Below, one piece after another: positions 21,413-33,735 of a stretch of DNA of 64,000 nt. This DNA comes from Hepsetus odoe (lineage: Eukaryota; Chordata; Actinopteri; Characiformes; Hepsetidae). The stretch lies in the NCBI GenBank assembly GCA_017165825.1, contig CM029370.1, forward strand, positions 14,470,233 through 14,534,232, in the 5' to 3' direction. The notes under the pieces were generated by a model. The model searched no databases. It was not told the origin of the DNA and saw only the letters and a program-made list of their open reading frames with translations. Position numbers and translations under genes: made by a program. The stretch's first letter is position 1. Each line of letters starts with the position of its first letter.

Positions 21413-22621
21413 TTACTCAAGAGTTCTGTGAAGTTAAATCAGTTTCAATCAATTTCAATTTCAAAGTGTCTGACCTGACAAAGTGAAGGTCCACTTAACA
21501 TAATTCACTTTACATTACCACTTTCCCAACTTTCACTCAGAATTAAACCGGCTGATGACATTCTGAATATATCAGCGTAAAGGATAGAAGCCAATGATGG
21601 ACAAATGTTCATATCACAAAACAAGCAATGATAAATAGTTTTGCTTTTTTAGTTTTCTTCATAGCGATGGTATAGGCAATTTCTCTGCATAATTCTTCTA
21701 ATCCTCTACACTATAGTGAGTTAAAGGCTGCAAAATTCGACCTTGGGTTCGGTTTTGCTCCACCTGTCCTTTGGATTTTAAAGGTTAACTAAGATTTAAG
21801 CCAGCCTTACTTTTTCAAACTCTCCCATCAAAATACAGTTGAGTTTTTGGAACTGACATCATTGTACTTGGGGGTAGGAAATGACTTGGAGATGACACTC
21901 CTGTGAAACTACAGACTACACCATCGCCAGATTAAGAAAACTAAAAATGTGCTGAGATGGGGTTGATGTGTAGCTAGCCCAAGCTGCAGATTCACAAGCA
22001 TATGTGTAATGTCCAGATTCTCCCCACAGTCTGCGGTCAGTACAATTAGGAGCAGATAAGTCTGATTTTATACGTCGATTGGTTGAGACAAGCTCATAAA
22101 ATAGTAGATATGCTCAAGAATACGAATATTAATACTGTTTACTGTACACTTCAGACAGAGGCAAATTGTAGCATCGCTTAATGCACCCAAAATTTTCCCA
22201 TACATTTCAGTAATACACCATGAGATATTGCTTTCCCAGCTCCACGCTAACAATGGTAATAAAACTAATTTTACTTTTTAATGTGCTATTATTGTAAGCC
22301 TGCTAGAGCTGCTAGTTAACGTGACACATTTAAACATAATGTGTGATCACAAGTTATAGCTAGATTCAAAATGATACAATACTAGACAGCAATAGAGAAA
22401 GCCTGCTTAAGAGAACTGAAAAAGCTTAGCGTTTAGGTGTCTCCACTTTGTGGATAGTGTGAACATCAGTGCACATGAAGAGAAGTGTGTGAGCATTTCT
22501 GTGATTCAGCAGGGTGGAACATGGACTGACTAAAGCCACGAATATCTCTCCATCTTTGATCGCGTGTGAGAGAAGTGAGTGTGGAAATGGAAAGGGAAGT
22601 TTGCTGAGCATCAAAGGAATA
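21413..22621. other. AT-rich intron sequence, nothing recognised
   Basis: No repeat family, tandem array or exon recognised. The short minus ORF at 22068-22253 has no motif. Confidence 0.4.
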
Positions 22622-22767
22622 AAAGTGTGTGTGTGTGTGTGTGTGAGAAGCCCAAGATGGCCATTTGAATCACTGCCAAAACACACACTGGCAGCATGGT
22701 GTGTGTGTAGTTTGTGGTATAGATTGAAATGGTGATCACAGAACCAAATCTGGAGACACAGCCAGGT

Positions 22768-22802
<35 letters not shown>

Positions 22803-22970
22803 GGTATGCATAACCACCGAACTACCACCTTCTCCTCTCACGCAACCCTTTTGTTTTGAGATGAGATTCATAGCCATACAGTTGAGCTCAACATTCACTA
22901 CAATGTGTTATGCGTGTGCATGTACATGTACATGTGCGTGTGTGTGCGTGTGTGTGTGTGTGTGTGTGTA
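22622..22970. repeat. Three CA/GT microsatellites in alternating orientation
   Basis: (GT)11 at 22623-22644, (CA)16 at 22770-22800 and mixed GT with GTACAT steps to (GT)n at 22920-22970. GT, CA, GT order places inverted dinucleotide arrays within 350 bases. Confidence 0.9.
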
Positions 22971-23809
22971 GGCCTGTCACACTGATCACACAATCTGTTG
23001 AGATAGCTGGACTGAATGTGAATAAGAACGTTATTATACTCGCAGCTGTGTCTCTGTCTTCATGTTTGCTCCAGTGAAGTGCAATCACAGAGCAACCACA
23101 TCATTTACAGCTAGTTTTGATTTGTCCGTTAACAGCCCTGTGAAATGTCATGAAGTCACGTTTGCATGACAGCCAAGGGTTTAAAAATTTCAATCATGGA
23201 TACTGGAAGGGGACGCGTGGCGATAATTCATTGAAATTTAATCCCTGCATACAGTGAACAGAAGAAAAATGGCAAATAATCATTAGCTTTTAACCGCATG
23301 ACTGTCTGTGTATGTGAGTTTGGTGAAAAGCCTGAAGTGCTGTCCTGAATGCCATCAATGAACACAAGATCCTGAGCGGGTTTCTGAGCTGGGTGTGTTG
23401 CAAGCAGGATCTAGAATGAGCACTGCGTGTGTGTGTCAGTGAAATGTGTATCAAGTGGTAAATGGATTAGTGTGAATGAGGTGCAGCAGGAAGCACAAGA
23501 ACACTCCTAATGAGAGTTAATGAGAGTGAGAGAGGGGTAAATAGTACAGCACCTGCACTGTGATTTTACGTAAGACATGACGTGTATGTGTGTGTGTGTG
23601 TGTGGGCGTGGGATGGGGGGGTAGGGTTATGGGGAACTGTTATCAAGAATGGTAACATTCACTGGTGGGGAACAAGCAGGGAATTTGAATACATGAGCTT
23701 CGAGAAGTACCAGTGGCTACTTTAATTATTGAATCTAAGCCTTTAGGTTTTTAAGAATTGTCTAAGACTGCAAAAAAGACTGTAAAACATACACATTGCA
23801 AAAGGCATA
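22971..23809. other. Intron sequence with one short (GT)n
   Basis: A (GT)9 run at about 23586-23604 followed by GGGATGGGGGGGTAGGG. Otherwise nothing recognised. Confidence 0.4.
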
Positions 23810-24356
23810 CAGTACTGTACACAAGTTTTAGGCATGTGTGGAAAAAATGCTGTAAACAAAGAATGCTTTCAGAAATATAAATAATGATTGTTTATTTTGA
23901 TCAGTTTACAAAATGCAAAGTGAGCGAACAAAAGAAAAATCGAAATCAAATCAATATTTGGTGTTACTACCTTTTGCCTTCAAACCAGCATCAGTTCTTC
24001 TGGCCCCCACAGAGCCCTGATCTCAACATCATCCAGTGTGTCTGGATTACATGAAGAGACAGAAGGATGTGAGGAAGCCTACATGCACAGATCTGTGGTT
24101 AGTTCTCCAGGATGTTTGGAACAACCTACCAGCCGAGTTCCTTCAAAAACTGTGTGCAAGTGTACCTAGAAGAATTGATGCTGTTTTGAAGGCAAAGGGT
24201 GGTCACACCAAATATTGATTTGATTTAGATTTCTCTTTTGTTCATTCACTGCATTTTGTTGATTGATGAAAATAAATGATCAACACTTCCATTTTTGAAA
24301 GCATTCTTTATTTACAGCATTTTTCCTCACCTGCCTAAAACTTTTGCACAGTACTG
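23810..24356 (+). mobile_element. Tc1-like deletion derivative with ~195-bp inverted repeats, copy B
   Basis: 547 bp flanked by TA. CAGTACTGT termini are intact at both ends. The same internal deletion as copy A, but the remaining transposase frame is better: DYMKRQKDVRKPTCTDLWLV, then LQDVWNNLPAEFLQKL and VPRRIDAVLKAKGGHTKY continuing into the right arm. The protein cannot be catalytic because two of three acidic residues are missing, but the ends could be mobilised in trans. Confidence 0.88.
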
Positions 24357-24775
24357 TATGTGGCATAACTTCTTACTATAAGTGCATGTAGTATCCTCTA
24401 CAGAGAACACACTCCTACACATTTTAACCAACAATTCTTCATGAGCAAAATTAAATAAATGGCACCTAAAAACAATGACATTTTTTAAAATGATGGCACG
24501 TGTTATATATTATTATTGATTAGATATTATAAACTAACAACTGCAGGAAAAGCTACATCTATGTTCTGCATTCAGCATCACCGGCCCCAACTGTTTCATC
24601 ACTGCTTCAGGTCTACAGCAGGATGGCTTTGTTCTGCTTGAATGATTCGTGCGTAGGTCACTGTGTGGTTTTAACAAACAAAAAAAACTAAATCAAAATC
24701 AAGCTGGATCTCCACAGACACACATATTTCAAGGAATGGTTCCAACTAAGAAAAGCTCAGTAACATGTTCAATTC

Positions 24776-24835
24776 CATTATTATTAGTAGTATAGTATTA
24801 GTAGTATAGTATTATAGTAGTAAAGTATTGTTATA
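24776..24835 (+). repeat. Degenerate (TAGTAT)n low-complexity tract
   Basis: Repeats of attagtagtatagt over about 60 bases. Confidence 0.8.
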
Positions 24836-24839
24836 GTGA

Positions 24840-25390
24840 AGTGGAAGGTAAAAAGCAATAAGCAATGGTTTGCCTTCTCTCTCCAGTGTCTCTTGAGCAA
24901 ACTCAGTGTTAGATCTGATTGTCAAAGGCCACCCCGCACAAGCCTCAGAGCACCATGCATGTTGGCTGGCGCGCCACTAATAGACTCTGGACCACATGGC
25001 AACAGACGAGTCTTGGTGGGTGCCAAGAGCATGCTATCGGCTACAAAGGGCAAGCAGTGACATTCTTGAGAACTGTGTGCTTCTAACTTTGTGGCCATGA
25101 CGTCATGACAAAGTAAGGTCCATAAAGAAAATTTCAGAAATTGCTTAGTGAGGTTTGTTTGCTAGACCTGGATCGAGCCCAAACCTCAACTTCATCCAAA
25201 ACCGTTTGGGATGAAGTGATACAGTGCTTGTGTGATAGGACTCGTCACCAGACATCAGCATCTGCCCTCACTCATGCTCTTGTGGCTGAATGCTACCAAA
25301 TCCGCACAGCAGAGTTCAAGCCTCTAGTGTGATGCCTTCCCAGTAGAGGCTGCTACTTCAGCAAAGGCGGTACGAACTGCTTATACACTT
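24840..25390 (+). mobile_element. Tc1-like transposon relic with internal deletion
   Basis: Fragments in family order: AATAGACTCTGGACCACATG with ACGAGTCTTGGTGGGTGCCA (first catalytic D region and onward), AAAGTAAGGTCCATAAAG (after the second D), GACCTGGATCGAGC, then ACCAGACATCAGCATCTGCC and CTTGTGGCTGAATGCTACCA and GATGCCTTCCCAGTAGAGGC. All frames are broken. The terminal repeats are not recognisable. Confidence 0.7.
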
Positions 25391-25460
25391 TTAGAATAAG
25401 TTGTTCAATAACACTGATTCCGGCATCTCAGACAATGAAAGTTTTTCCTTTTGTATGTGC

Positions 25461-25705
25461 GTTAAGTCAAGTAGGATTTTATTGTCATTTCAGCCATACA
25501 CACAGTACAAAGTGTAACAGAGTAGCGTTTTGAGTAAAGGGCGGATGTGCAATTCAAATAAATAGTTAGTAGATATGTAGATGAGTAATAAGTGTGAAGA
25601 TGTTATCAGTTCTACAGTCTGATGGCCAGGGGGAAGAAACTGTTTCTCATCCTGGTAGTGGAGGCCCGTATGCTTTGGAACCTTTTCCCGGATGGAGAAG
25701 GAGAA
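25461..25705 (-). mobile_element. Non-LTR retrotransposon 3' end (clade uncertain)
   Basis: Minus strand: ...CGGGAAAAGGTTCCAAAGC, then GAAACAGTTTCTTCCCCCTG, GCCATCAGACTGTAGAACTG, and the terminal TGTATGGCTGAAATGACAAT, AAAATCCTACTTGACTT. This is a familiar fish LINE ending in TGACAATAAA...TTGACTT. A degraded C-terminal peptide (QFLPPGHQTVEL) remains. Confidence 0.65.
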
Positions 25706-25859
25706 GAGGGAGAAGAGAGTGTGGGACGGGTGTTACGTAGGTGCTTGCAAGTTTTAACAAACCAATGCAAACTGAGGATAAAAACCGGTCTGTAAAGGTG
25801 TACAGTATAAGAAAAACTTCCTGGAACATTGGAGACTTGGAGAAAACAAGAATAAAGTC

Positions 25860-26213
25860 ATTAACTTGTTAAAAAAAAACAACACAATATGTCCCCTTTA
25901 ACTGGTACTGCATTATAAATATAACAGAGTTAGACAGCAAGGAGAGACCAACAGGAGCCCTTATGTCTAGTCAAGACTGTGGGTCAAAGAAAATATATTA
26001 TATAGCCACATCTATCCCTGGAGAATGAGGATTTGAAGAATACGACATCCTTCTTTTACAACAACAATCCTTTTCCAACACACACACACAAGAATACTAA
26101 TCTGCTGACTTCTATTAAGTTTTTAAATTAGTACTAACAGGTCTATCTCTATGGAGCCTTGCCTAAAACTGTCTCCTTCGGCTGTCTCTAAGGAATGCAG
26201 TGTTCTACCACCC

Positions 26214-26216
<3 letters not shown>
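25860..26216. other. Intron sequence, nothing recognised
   Basis: AT-rich with an A9 run and a short (CA)7. No element recognised. Confidence 0.4.
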
Positions 26217-26268
<52 letters not shown>

Positions 26269-26279
26269 ACACACCCACA

Positions 26280-26329
<50 letters not shown>
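26217..26329 (+). repeat. (CA)n microsatellite with CCCACA interruptions
   Basis: 113 bases of CA with three CACCCACA interruptions near the middle; the flanks are unrelated. Confidence 0.98.
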
Positions 26330-26330
<1 letters not shown>

Positions 26331-27000
26331 CGTGACCAGTGAAGCACAGAAAGACTTGTGGAAGTGGAATGCAACTCCCACTTCTATTAATAGTATCGCT
26401 TTTTTGTATCCTTATTAGCCTGACTGAACTTTTGCTAAAAGTAGCAGAAGAAACAGCAATGAGTGTGTTTGTGTCAAGAGGCCAGTGTGCACATGAATGT
26501 TTGTGAGAGTTTTTCGCACACTGTGGCTGGGGAAAACTGAATGGAATAATTGATTTTGACTTAAAAGCCAAACGTTAACCTTGTTTAGATTACACAATAT
26601 CCCAAAAAAAAAGAAAAGAAATAGTAATGGTAAAGAAATGGGAGGTTAAAGTACCAAACTTCACATTTCACAATTTTAATTCAGAGACTCAAGACTTGAT
26701 TTGATTTTCACAATTTAATATCTTTAAGTGATCTACTTTTAGTGCAGGGTTAGAATAGTGGCAGCAGCCCTCAATGGAAAAAAACCTACAGAAAGAAGTA
26801 AGAGGCAAACTGTTGACACAGGTTATCTGAGTAAGTTGTGAAAGCTGATTACTTTTTGGACTGTACTGAAAAATCATGGCATCATAAATAAATATCCCTA
26901 TAATTTTTTCAATACTGCATAGCTGTAATGTTCTACGCACTCATAACAAGTCTGGTGATTAGACACAAAGAAAGAAATAAGAGTGGCAAGTTACGAAATA
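26330..27000. other. Intron sequence, nothing recognised
   Basis: No repeat or exon seen. Confidence 0.4.
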
Positions 27001-27024
27001 GTGCCAACTCCAGCACTCAGTCAA

Positions 27025-27215
27025 AACAGGCAAGTCTCAATTTGAGTCCCAAGTCTGCACAGGCAAGTCTGTGGTCAAGTTCTGAGTCATTAAAGGCAAA
27101 TCTCAGATGTAGTTCTGAGGCTATAAAGGCAAGTCTGTGGTCAGGTTCTATGTCAGTAAGTTATAGATCTAGTTCTAAGTCTGTACAGGCAGGTCTCAGG
27201 ATAGGGTTCTGAGTT
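27025..27215 (+). repeat. Degenerate 33-bp minisatellite
   Basis: Five to six copies of a 33-bp unit starting AGGCAAGTCT and containing AGTTCTGAGTC, at about 27028, 27061, 27094, 27127 and, shortened, to 27210. Since 33 is divisible by three, the plus-strand frame stays open and shows an 11-residue repeat (QASLWSSSESL type). 27295-27345 continues with AAGTCAAGTCAAG-like steps. It resembles the 'caagtctcaagtc' element common in fish, so coding is unlikely. Confidence 0.8.
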
Positions 27216-27345
27216 ATCTACTGTTATCTCTGTTATCTACGTTTTTAACTCTTCAAAAATGAGCATCATGCCTCTCCAACATCTGGTGATGTTTGTCATG
27301 AGTGAAGTCAAGTCAAGTGTGAAGTCCAAATCAAAGTCAGTTGTT

Positions 27346-29218
27346 GGTGGTCAAGACAAAATCAAGGCTCAAGTGATCAAATTCATGATGAACAAAGAAA
27401 ATCGCCCTACTTTCTTAGCTAGCAAAACTAAAACTTTACTTGGAACATTTCAAAAGACATGGTGTTCCCAAACTGCAGACAAACAGTTTATATCATTCGA
27501 TTGTTTGTAGGTACTGACGTTATGTGAGTGTGTGAGTGTCTGAGTATTTATAGTGGAGTAATCAGGACACTTGACTGAAATTAATGAGGACTGGAATGCT
27601 GGCAGGGAGTTCTCCTGCTCCTGTATTCCACCACAAGTCTTTACCACATGGGATGAGTGTAAGCAAAGAGCAATGAGGCACCGAAGAGGGTGAAAGTGTC
27701 TGGATAATGCTCTATATCAAAGTGTTTCCCAGTTCTAGACCAGGAATAAACACTCCGGTCCTATGTGGGATGTGGGTGAAAAATGGAAGGTGCTCAAGCG
27801 TTCCAGCTGAGGACAGCGTATTCCGGTTTGACTTTGAAATATCCGGAGACTTGAGGCCAAACACAAGACAGCTTAATCTCAGCTTAGACTTTTGTCTAAA
27901 CTGCAGAACAATGCTAAAACGGCCTCCCACACAGACACAACCCTACAGCACCTTCTAAGCTCTCACACTATGTTATGTAAGGCAAATGGATGTGTAAGAA
28001 ATATGCACTTTTCTTTTTAAATAGTTTTTTACTAAAAATATTTCTTTGACAATAGCAAAGGTTCCAAATTTCAAATAATACTTGCATTTGCTGTCAAATT
28101 GTTTCCTGATTTTATAGGTGAAATAAGTAATTATCGCCAATAATGATTAAGTGTAATATAACATGCGGGATGATGTTTACTTCAGAAGTTAGATTATTGT
28201 TTATTTGTCCAAATCAGATTCATGATGTTAGTGTCCAGTGATGCGCATTCATTTTCTTCCCTTCGATGTTTTCCATTGCATTAATCCCAAAAGTCCTAAA
28301 TTCTACAAAAAACAATTCCATTTCATTTCTAAGTCAAGCATATTTCATCCAATTCCACAACCTTTCTTGAATCCTGATTGGCTCCTTGTGCTATATGAGG
28401 AGTTACCGGTGCAGATCAGACACCTGAAGAGCTGGAGAGCAGTCCATACCCGGTGGAACACTTTGAGTGTTAAGCTGTGAGGTGTGTTGCCCCACAAACT
28501 GACATAACACGATATAATTCCCACAACAATCCTAGAAATGCCCACCAAACTGCCAGGTGCATTCCATGACCCTGGCACCATTCTGCCATTATTCAACCAG
28601 GTCAGTCAACACGCATACAGCTCTTCAACACCTCCAAATATTCCCCAGAACGTCTGGCGCACACTCTGCATTCCTGGAGTAGCAAACAATATTCCTACAT
28701 TCCAAACTTGACACGCCAGCACCGCTCCTGTCCTGTAATACATTTAAGGACAGACACACAGTTCTTCAGTCTTTAAAGGCTTAGAGGTATTATTGACTTT
28801 AGGCTCCGTAATTATTAGTGATCCAATTAGTCTACAAATTATGTTTGCATGTTTGGGTTTGACGATTCTTAAAATGTGCTTACTAATGGTTACCAACAAG
28901 GTTGCAGGGACACCAAATTAATAAAAAGAGCAAGAGGATCCTGGAGCTAGCCAAACAGTGAGGTTACATTCATCTACTGGTGCCCTTTTAATCTGCATTA
29001 TAACTGCTTAACAGTGATTTTCAATGTGTGTAATTACTTAATGACCATTAATAAACACATTTCAAGTCCTTCATAAACCCTTTATATCGTCTTCCTGTAA
29101 AGTGTTCCCCACGTTTGGTTTATGTTCAGTGATAAATGGTTTCAGTCTTCACTCCTGGATTTTTTTTTTCCCCCTGGATGTTTACAATTTAAAAAGAAGG
29201 ATGGTTCCTTTACATATA
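27346..29218. other. AT-rich intron sequence, nothing recognised
   Basis: No repeat family identified. 28760-29100 lacks repeats and could be conserved non-coding sequence; that is untested. Confidence 0.4.
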
Positions 29219-29770
29219 CAGTACTGTGCAAAAGTTTTAGGCAGGTGTGAAAAAATGCTGTAAACAAAGAATGCTTTCAGAAATATAAATAATGATTGTT
29301 TATTTTGATCAATTTACAAAATGCAAAGTGAGCGAACAAAAGAAAAATCTAAATCAAACCAATATTTGGTGTTACTACCTTTTGCCTTCAAACCAGCATC
29401 AGTTCTTCTAGGTACACTTGCACAAAGTCAGGGATTCTGTAGGATTATAGTCGGTGTATGATCAACCAATTTGACCAAACAGGTGCTGATGATCATCAAT
29501 GTCACACGGAGGTTGAAACACAGTCATGTTTGGAACAACCTACCAGCCGAGTTCCTTCAAAAACTGTGGGCAGGTGTACCTAGAAGAATTGATGCTATTT
29601 TGAAGGCAAAGGGTGGTCCCACCAAATACTGATTTGATTTAGATTTCTCTTTTGTTCATTCACTGCATTTTGTTGATTGATGAAAATAAATGATTAACAC
29701 TTCCATTTCTGAAAGCATTCTTTGTTTACAGCCTTTTTTCACACCCGGCTAAAACTTTTGCACAGTACTG
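29219..29770 (+). mobile_element. Tc1-like deletion derivative with ~195-bp inverted repeats, copy C
   Basis: Both CAGTACTG termini and TA duplications are intact. Unlike copies A and B, after the left arm it keeps AGGTACACTTGCACAAAGTC and about 120 bases of upstream element sequence, and its deletion removes the SPDLNII region, resuming at GTTTGGAACAACCTACC. It is therefore an independent internal deletion of the same parent. Confidence 0.88.
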
Positions 29771-30439
29771 TATATATTTACATATCTGACTGTATAATCT
29801 CCTTTTTTACTAAGAAATATGGCCGTATTTTGTGTTTAGTAGAGCTATGAGTGGGCAATGATTAACATAAAATGCTGGAAACGTGATAACCGTGGCTTGT
29901 AAGAGGTACCTAGTTTAGGTATCTAGTTTAGCTGTAAAAAGTTATGAGGAGCTCTGCTGTACACAAGTTTTGTGAAATGTGAGGAGCACTAAGCAGATAA
30001 GAACACTTACATTACAAGTCCAGAGCAGATAACTTGACCTGGGCATCCAGGCTTCACAACTACAATATGGACTTTTCCATAAAGCTAAGGACGGTTGCTA
30101 AATTATGAATTTAATTCCAAGCCCAAGTTTTGCTTGCACCTCGCAACGCGCTTGTTCTGCTGAACGCGTCCTCAGCACCCAAGAGAGATAATCTGGTGTT
30201 TACTAGAGAGGATAGGAGGGGGAATGAAGGTCCACACACATCTTTTACACAGGAATGGCTTGAATTACTTGAAATTTAAAGATGTTTAGGAGGAACTGTA
30301 AGTGCAAATTGTGTTCGGAGTGCTATACAGCAGAAACGTTATTCAAGAGTGTCAAGTGTCCATCCTTTCTCCAAGCAACCCTGAAGCCAAACACTCCATC
30401 TGCTATTGTCTGTATTTGTGTCTGTTATGCAAGAGGAAG
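29771..30439. other. Intron sequence, nothing recognised
   Basis: No repeat or exon recognised; a short ORF from 30282 runs into the LINE relic that follows. Confidence 0.4.
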
Positions 30440-30965
30440 AAAGAAAAATCTAATTCAAGCTAAAGCTTGCCTTCTGGATCTGCTCCCAGCTATTTCATCT
30501 CCTTTATACAGGTTTATACTTCTTCTTCTTCATAATACTCTTCTTAGAAACCCTGACTGACATTGCTATCCCTTCACAGAAGGCAACCTTGGTCCAGACA
30601 GTTCTCATTCTTGGTTTCTCAAATGGTGGAACAAGCAAACAATGAGAGAACAGGGACATCACTCTATACCTTCAAGAAGCTCTTGGAAAATCATCTCTTC
30701 AGAACACCTCCTCTCCTAACATCTCTACCACAAACACCTCTGATTGGCACTTATTCACTGCTTACTCACCACTAATCCTTCTTGCTGAACTGTTATTCTT
30801 ATTTGCTGCACTATTATACAATTACATTTATTCAGTTTCACTTTATTTTACATTGTGTGGCATTTAATGTTCTAATAAAGCTCTTACTGGACCGCAGTGT
30901 AAATGTTGCTCCTCTCTTGTAAACCGTTTTTGGATAAAAGGTGCTGCTAAATGAGTTAATATAAA
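30440..30965 (+). mobile_element. L2-clade LINE relic: RT fragments and 3' end
   Basis: ACLLDLLPAISSPLYRF recalls the L2 reverse-transcriptase block (LDP...LLP.ISP), here damaged. Further on, TSLYTFKKLLENHLFRTPPL matches the C-terminal end of L2-type polyproteins. The 3' end TTTTTGGATAAAAGGTGCTG then CTAAATGAGTTAAT is the diagnostic L2 tail. A large part between the two coding blocks is deleted. Confidence 0.7.
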
Positions 30966-31152
30966 AAATATAGTACCCACACTTCAGCTGTCACATGTCC
31001 ACACACTCCTATTCAGTCGATTGACCCCTTAAGGCAATACATTACAGCTGGACACAGAATACAACCATTCTGAAATGTTTTCAGGTAATTTAAGGCCAAA
31101 ATCATGGGAAATACAAATAGGTCAGGGTGGAAATAATGAATGCAAATATTAT

Positions 31153-31273
31153 CCATCCATCCATTTTCTGCCGCTTGTCCCAAACGGGTCGCGGGGGAGT
31201 GCTGGTGTCCAACCCAGCGCACACAGGGCGAGGACAGGGGACGCCCCCTGGACAGGTCGCCAGCCCATCGCAG
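31153..31273 (-). mobile_element. Rex3-like (RTE clade) 3' end, 121 bp, with 13-bp target duplication
   Basis: On the minus strand: GGCTGGCGACCTGTCCAGGG, ...GACAAGCGGCAGAAAATGGA then TGGATGG. This is the ubiquitous fish RTE end with short GATG repeats as the tail. Perfect 13-bp direct repeats atgcaaatattat flank it at 31140-31152 and 31274-31286. It is very short but cleanly inserted. The family name is from memory. Confidence 0.8.
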
Positions 31274-31286
31274 ATGCAAATATTAT

Positions 31287-31345
31287 AGTAAATATAATAT
31301 AAAATATATATAAATATAAATATAATATAATATAGTAGCTGAGAT
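31287..31345 (+). repeat. (AT)-rich TATAATA tract
   Basis: About 60 bases of A and T only (atataatataaaatata type) directly after the target duplication. Confidence 0.85.
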
Positions 31346-31503
31346 TTTTAAAAGTAAAGACACTTTTGTTTATCATATTTAGATTTTACAGGCAACAAGA
31401 CTGTGAGCAGACCAAATACCTCATTAAAGTTACATTATATATCATAAATTCAATTATAAATTAAAGTCTTGTGTGGTTTTGGCCTTTATCATCTGAAGAC
31501 AAG

Positions 31504-31764
31504 ATGAAAGTGAAAAAAGTGAAAGTGACAACCCTTGTCATTGCGAGGTCACAGCACAGCACACAGTGAACCACAACGAAATTGGACCTCTGCATTTAAC
31601 CCATGGAAACACCGTGCAGCAGTGGGCAGCTATTGAAAGCGCCTGGGGAGCAGTGACGGGGACGGTACCTTGCTCGAGGGTACCTCAGGGCAACCTACTG
31701 GTGAGGGAATCGAACCCACAATCTTCCGATGCGGGGCAACTCCCTGACCACTAGGCCACCGCTG
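31504..31764 (-). mobile_element. tRNA-derived SINE, family 1, full length
   Basis: Full copy with box A GTGGCCTAGTGG near 31746-31758, box B GTGGGTTCGATTC near 31710-31722, body and CACTTT-type tail at 31504-31526. A likely target duplication agatgaaa lies at 31502-31509 and 31772-31779. Confidence 0.9.
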
Positions 31765-33684
31765 AACAATAGATGAAAATGAGGGGATTTCTGGAGATTC
31801 GTGACTTAAGTGCTAATGTTTGTACAAGAGGTCATGCATTATCATTGTTTCTGCTGGATGTTTTGTGCTCGTATATGAGGCTTATTTCTGCTGGATTCAA
31901 AATCAGAAGCTAGCTTTTACATTGTGCTATAACTGTATGACCACTAAAACCAACAGAAATTGTGCAAAGAAACTTTACAACAAAGTCACAATAATGTTTT
32001 ATCTTCCCTGGAATTGTTTGTGATTTTGACACATGAGCATGTTTCAAATGATGACACGGTGAGACCTGAAATACAGAGACGTTTTGGGGACAAGCAAGAG
32101 CTTGGTTCTGGTCTCTGAACATTTCTAGTTAAAAACATCTACATGCTGATGTAAGCAGCCCTTCAGACAGGCAGCTACACTGGCCTGAGAAGGAGTCAAC
32201 ATTCCAGCAGCAGCATTAAAATCTTCTTTCGTTTACTGGAATCCTTTAAAGAGCATTCACAAGCTCCAGCTGCAACTGCCATAATAATCCCTTCAGTGCA
32301 TGCTCTGATGAGGGTGTTTGAGTGAAAGTGTGTTTGCGTGTGTGTGTGTGTGTGTGTGGCTGGGCTGACCATCTGTACGGGAAGTAATCAGAAAGTCTCA
32401 CGAATAAACTGCTTTGGAGATCGAAAGGCCCAGAATCACATGATCAAAATAGGAAATCTGTGTATGGTTGTTTGTGCGTGTGTGTGTGTGTGTGTGTGTG
32501 TTGGTCAAAGATTTTTCTAATTCTTTGTTCACATCTAACATCTAAGGAGCTTGAAAAACATTAGGAAATGAGCCTTGAAGTATAACAGACTTTAAGGAAC
32601 CACCGTACTTAAGTGAACATAAATAACAGGGGTGTTCAGGAGAGATGGGTAGACAGATTTATACAGAGAGAAAGAGTCCTGGAGAAAAAAGTCTTTAAGC
32701 AGTCGACTGTGATGGGCAAGTTACCTGCATGGAGTTAGAAGCGAACAGGGAAATATGTAAAAGAGAAATAAAAGGAAATGCACTATATCTTCGTACACAA
32801 AAGAGCACAGTGTATTCATAGGTACGTTAACATTAAACAACTCTTATATAAACCCCCAAAAAGATTTAGCAGTGCAATTTCTATATTTATAAGCAAACTG
32901 AATGAGTTTCATACAATGTATTTATTACTTTTGTTATTAATGAACGACTATGTATTCCTACATACATATACGTAAAGAATCAAAAGAGTAAAATTATACA
33001 TGCCTGTATTATTTTAATGCATCCTAAGTTAAACACCATTATATAAGCCAAACATAATATATATAGTTATATAGAAAACACATGCATAGCCATTTGCAGT
33101 TTCACTGCAAAAGTAGAATAAGATCACACGAGCTCCACACACGCGCACTAACAGAGACACAAAGACGGGCACCTCGGATTCGAATCTTTCAGACCATTTC
33201 AGACGTTTTTTCCTGTCACCTCACCGCCTGCAGGTTTGTCTTGGCAACATGAGCATGAATGTTGTTACTTTAATAATGCCTCTCTGTGTGAATGAGTGGA
33301 CTGCTGCACGGTTTCAGTGGGGCGTAGTGGACTGCATGGAGAACACTGATGGGAAGTGCAGATTGGGCAGAAAAGCAGTGTTTTTAATCTGAGCTTTTTA
33401 AGCAGCATCAATGCCTCAATTGCTACAGCTCACGCTAGGCGCCTACTACAGTGCAGCTTACTTCATTCAATTTTACACACACACACGCGCATGCACACGC
33501 ACACACACCGAATCTTGGAGAAGACTTGGGCCCTTGGACCCCAGTTGCAGTCAGATCTGATGGTAAAACTTTACAGACTGTTCTGTTGTTCATCAGTTTA
33601 TTCTGGTCTGTTTGATTTAACTCAGCATTTTCAGGTCAGCTAGTCAGCTAAATATATAACAGATCAGTATGTCAGCCCTGCAAG
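31765..33684. other. Intron sequence with short (GT)n tracts
   Basis: (GT)n at 32336-32358 and 32477-32500, and a (CA)n/GCGCATGCAC mix at 33474-33508. Nothing else recognised. Confidence 0.45.
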
Positions 33685-33735
33685 AGCTGGGATAGGCTCC
33701 AGCATCCCCCGGTGACCCTAATAGCTAAGAAAATG
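33685..33735 (+). mobile_element. Rex3-like (RTE clade) 3' end fragment
   Basis: GCTGGGATAGGCTCCAGCAT, CCCCCGGTGACCCTAATAGC, TAAGAAAATGAG is a decayed copy of the RTE tail region, plus strand. Confidence 0.6.

Noticed and set aside
26928..27212. A serine-rich repeat protein
   Set aside because: The frame is explained by a 33-bp repeat unit; no start context, splice borders or homology recognised.
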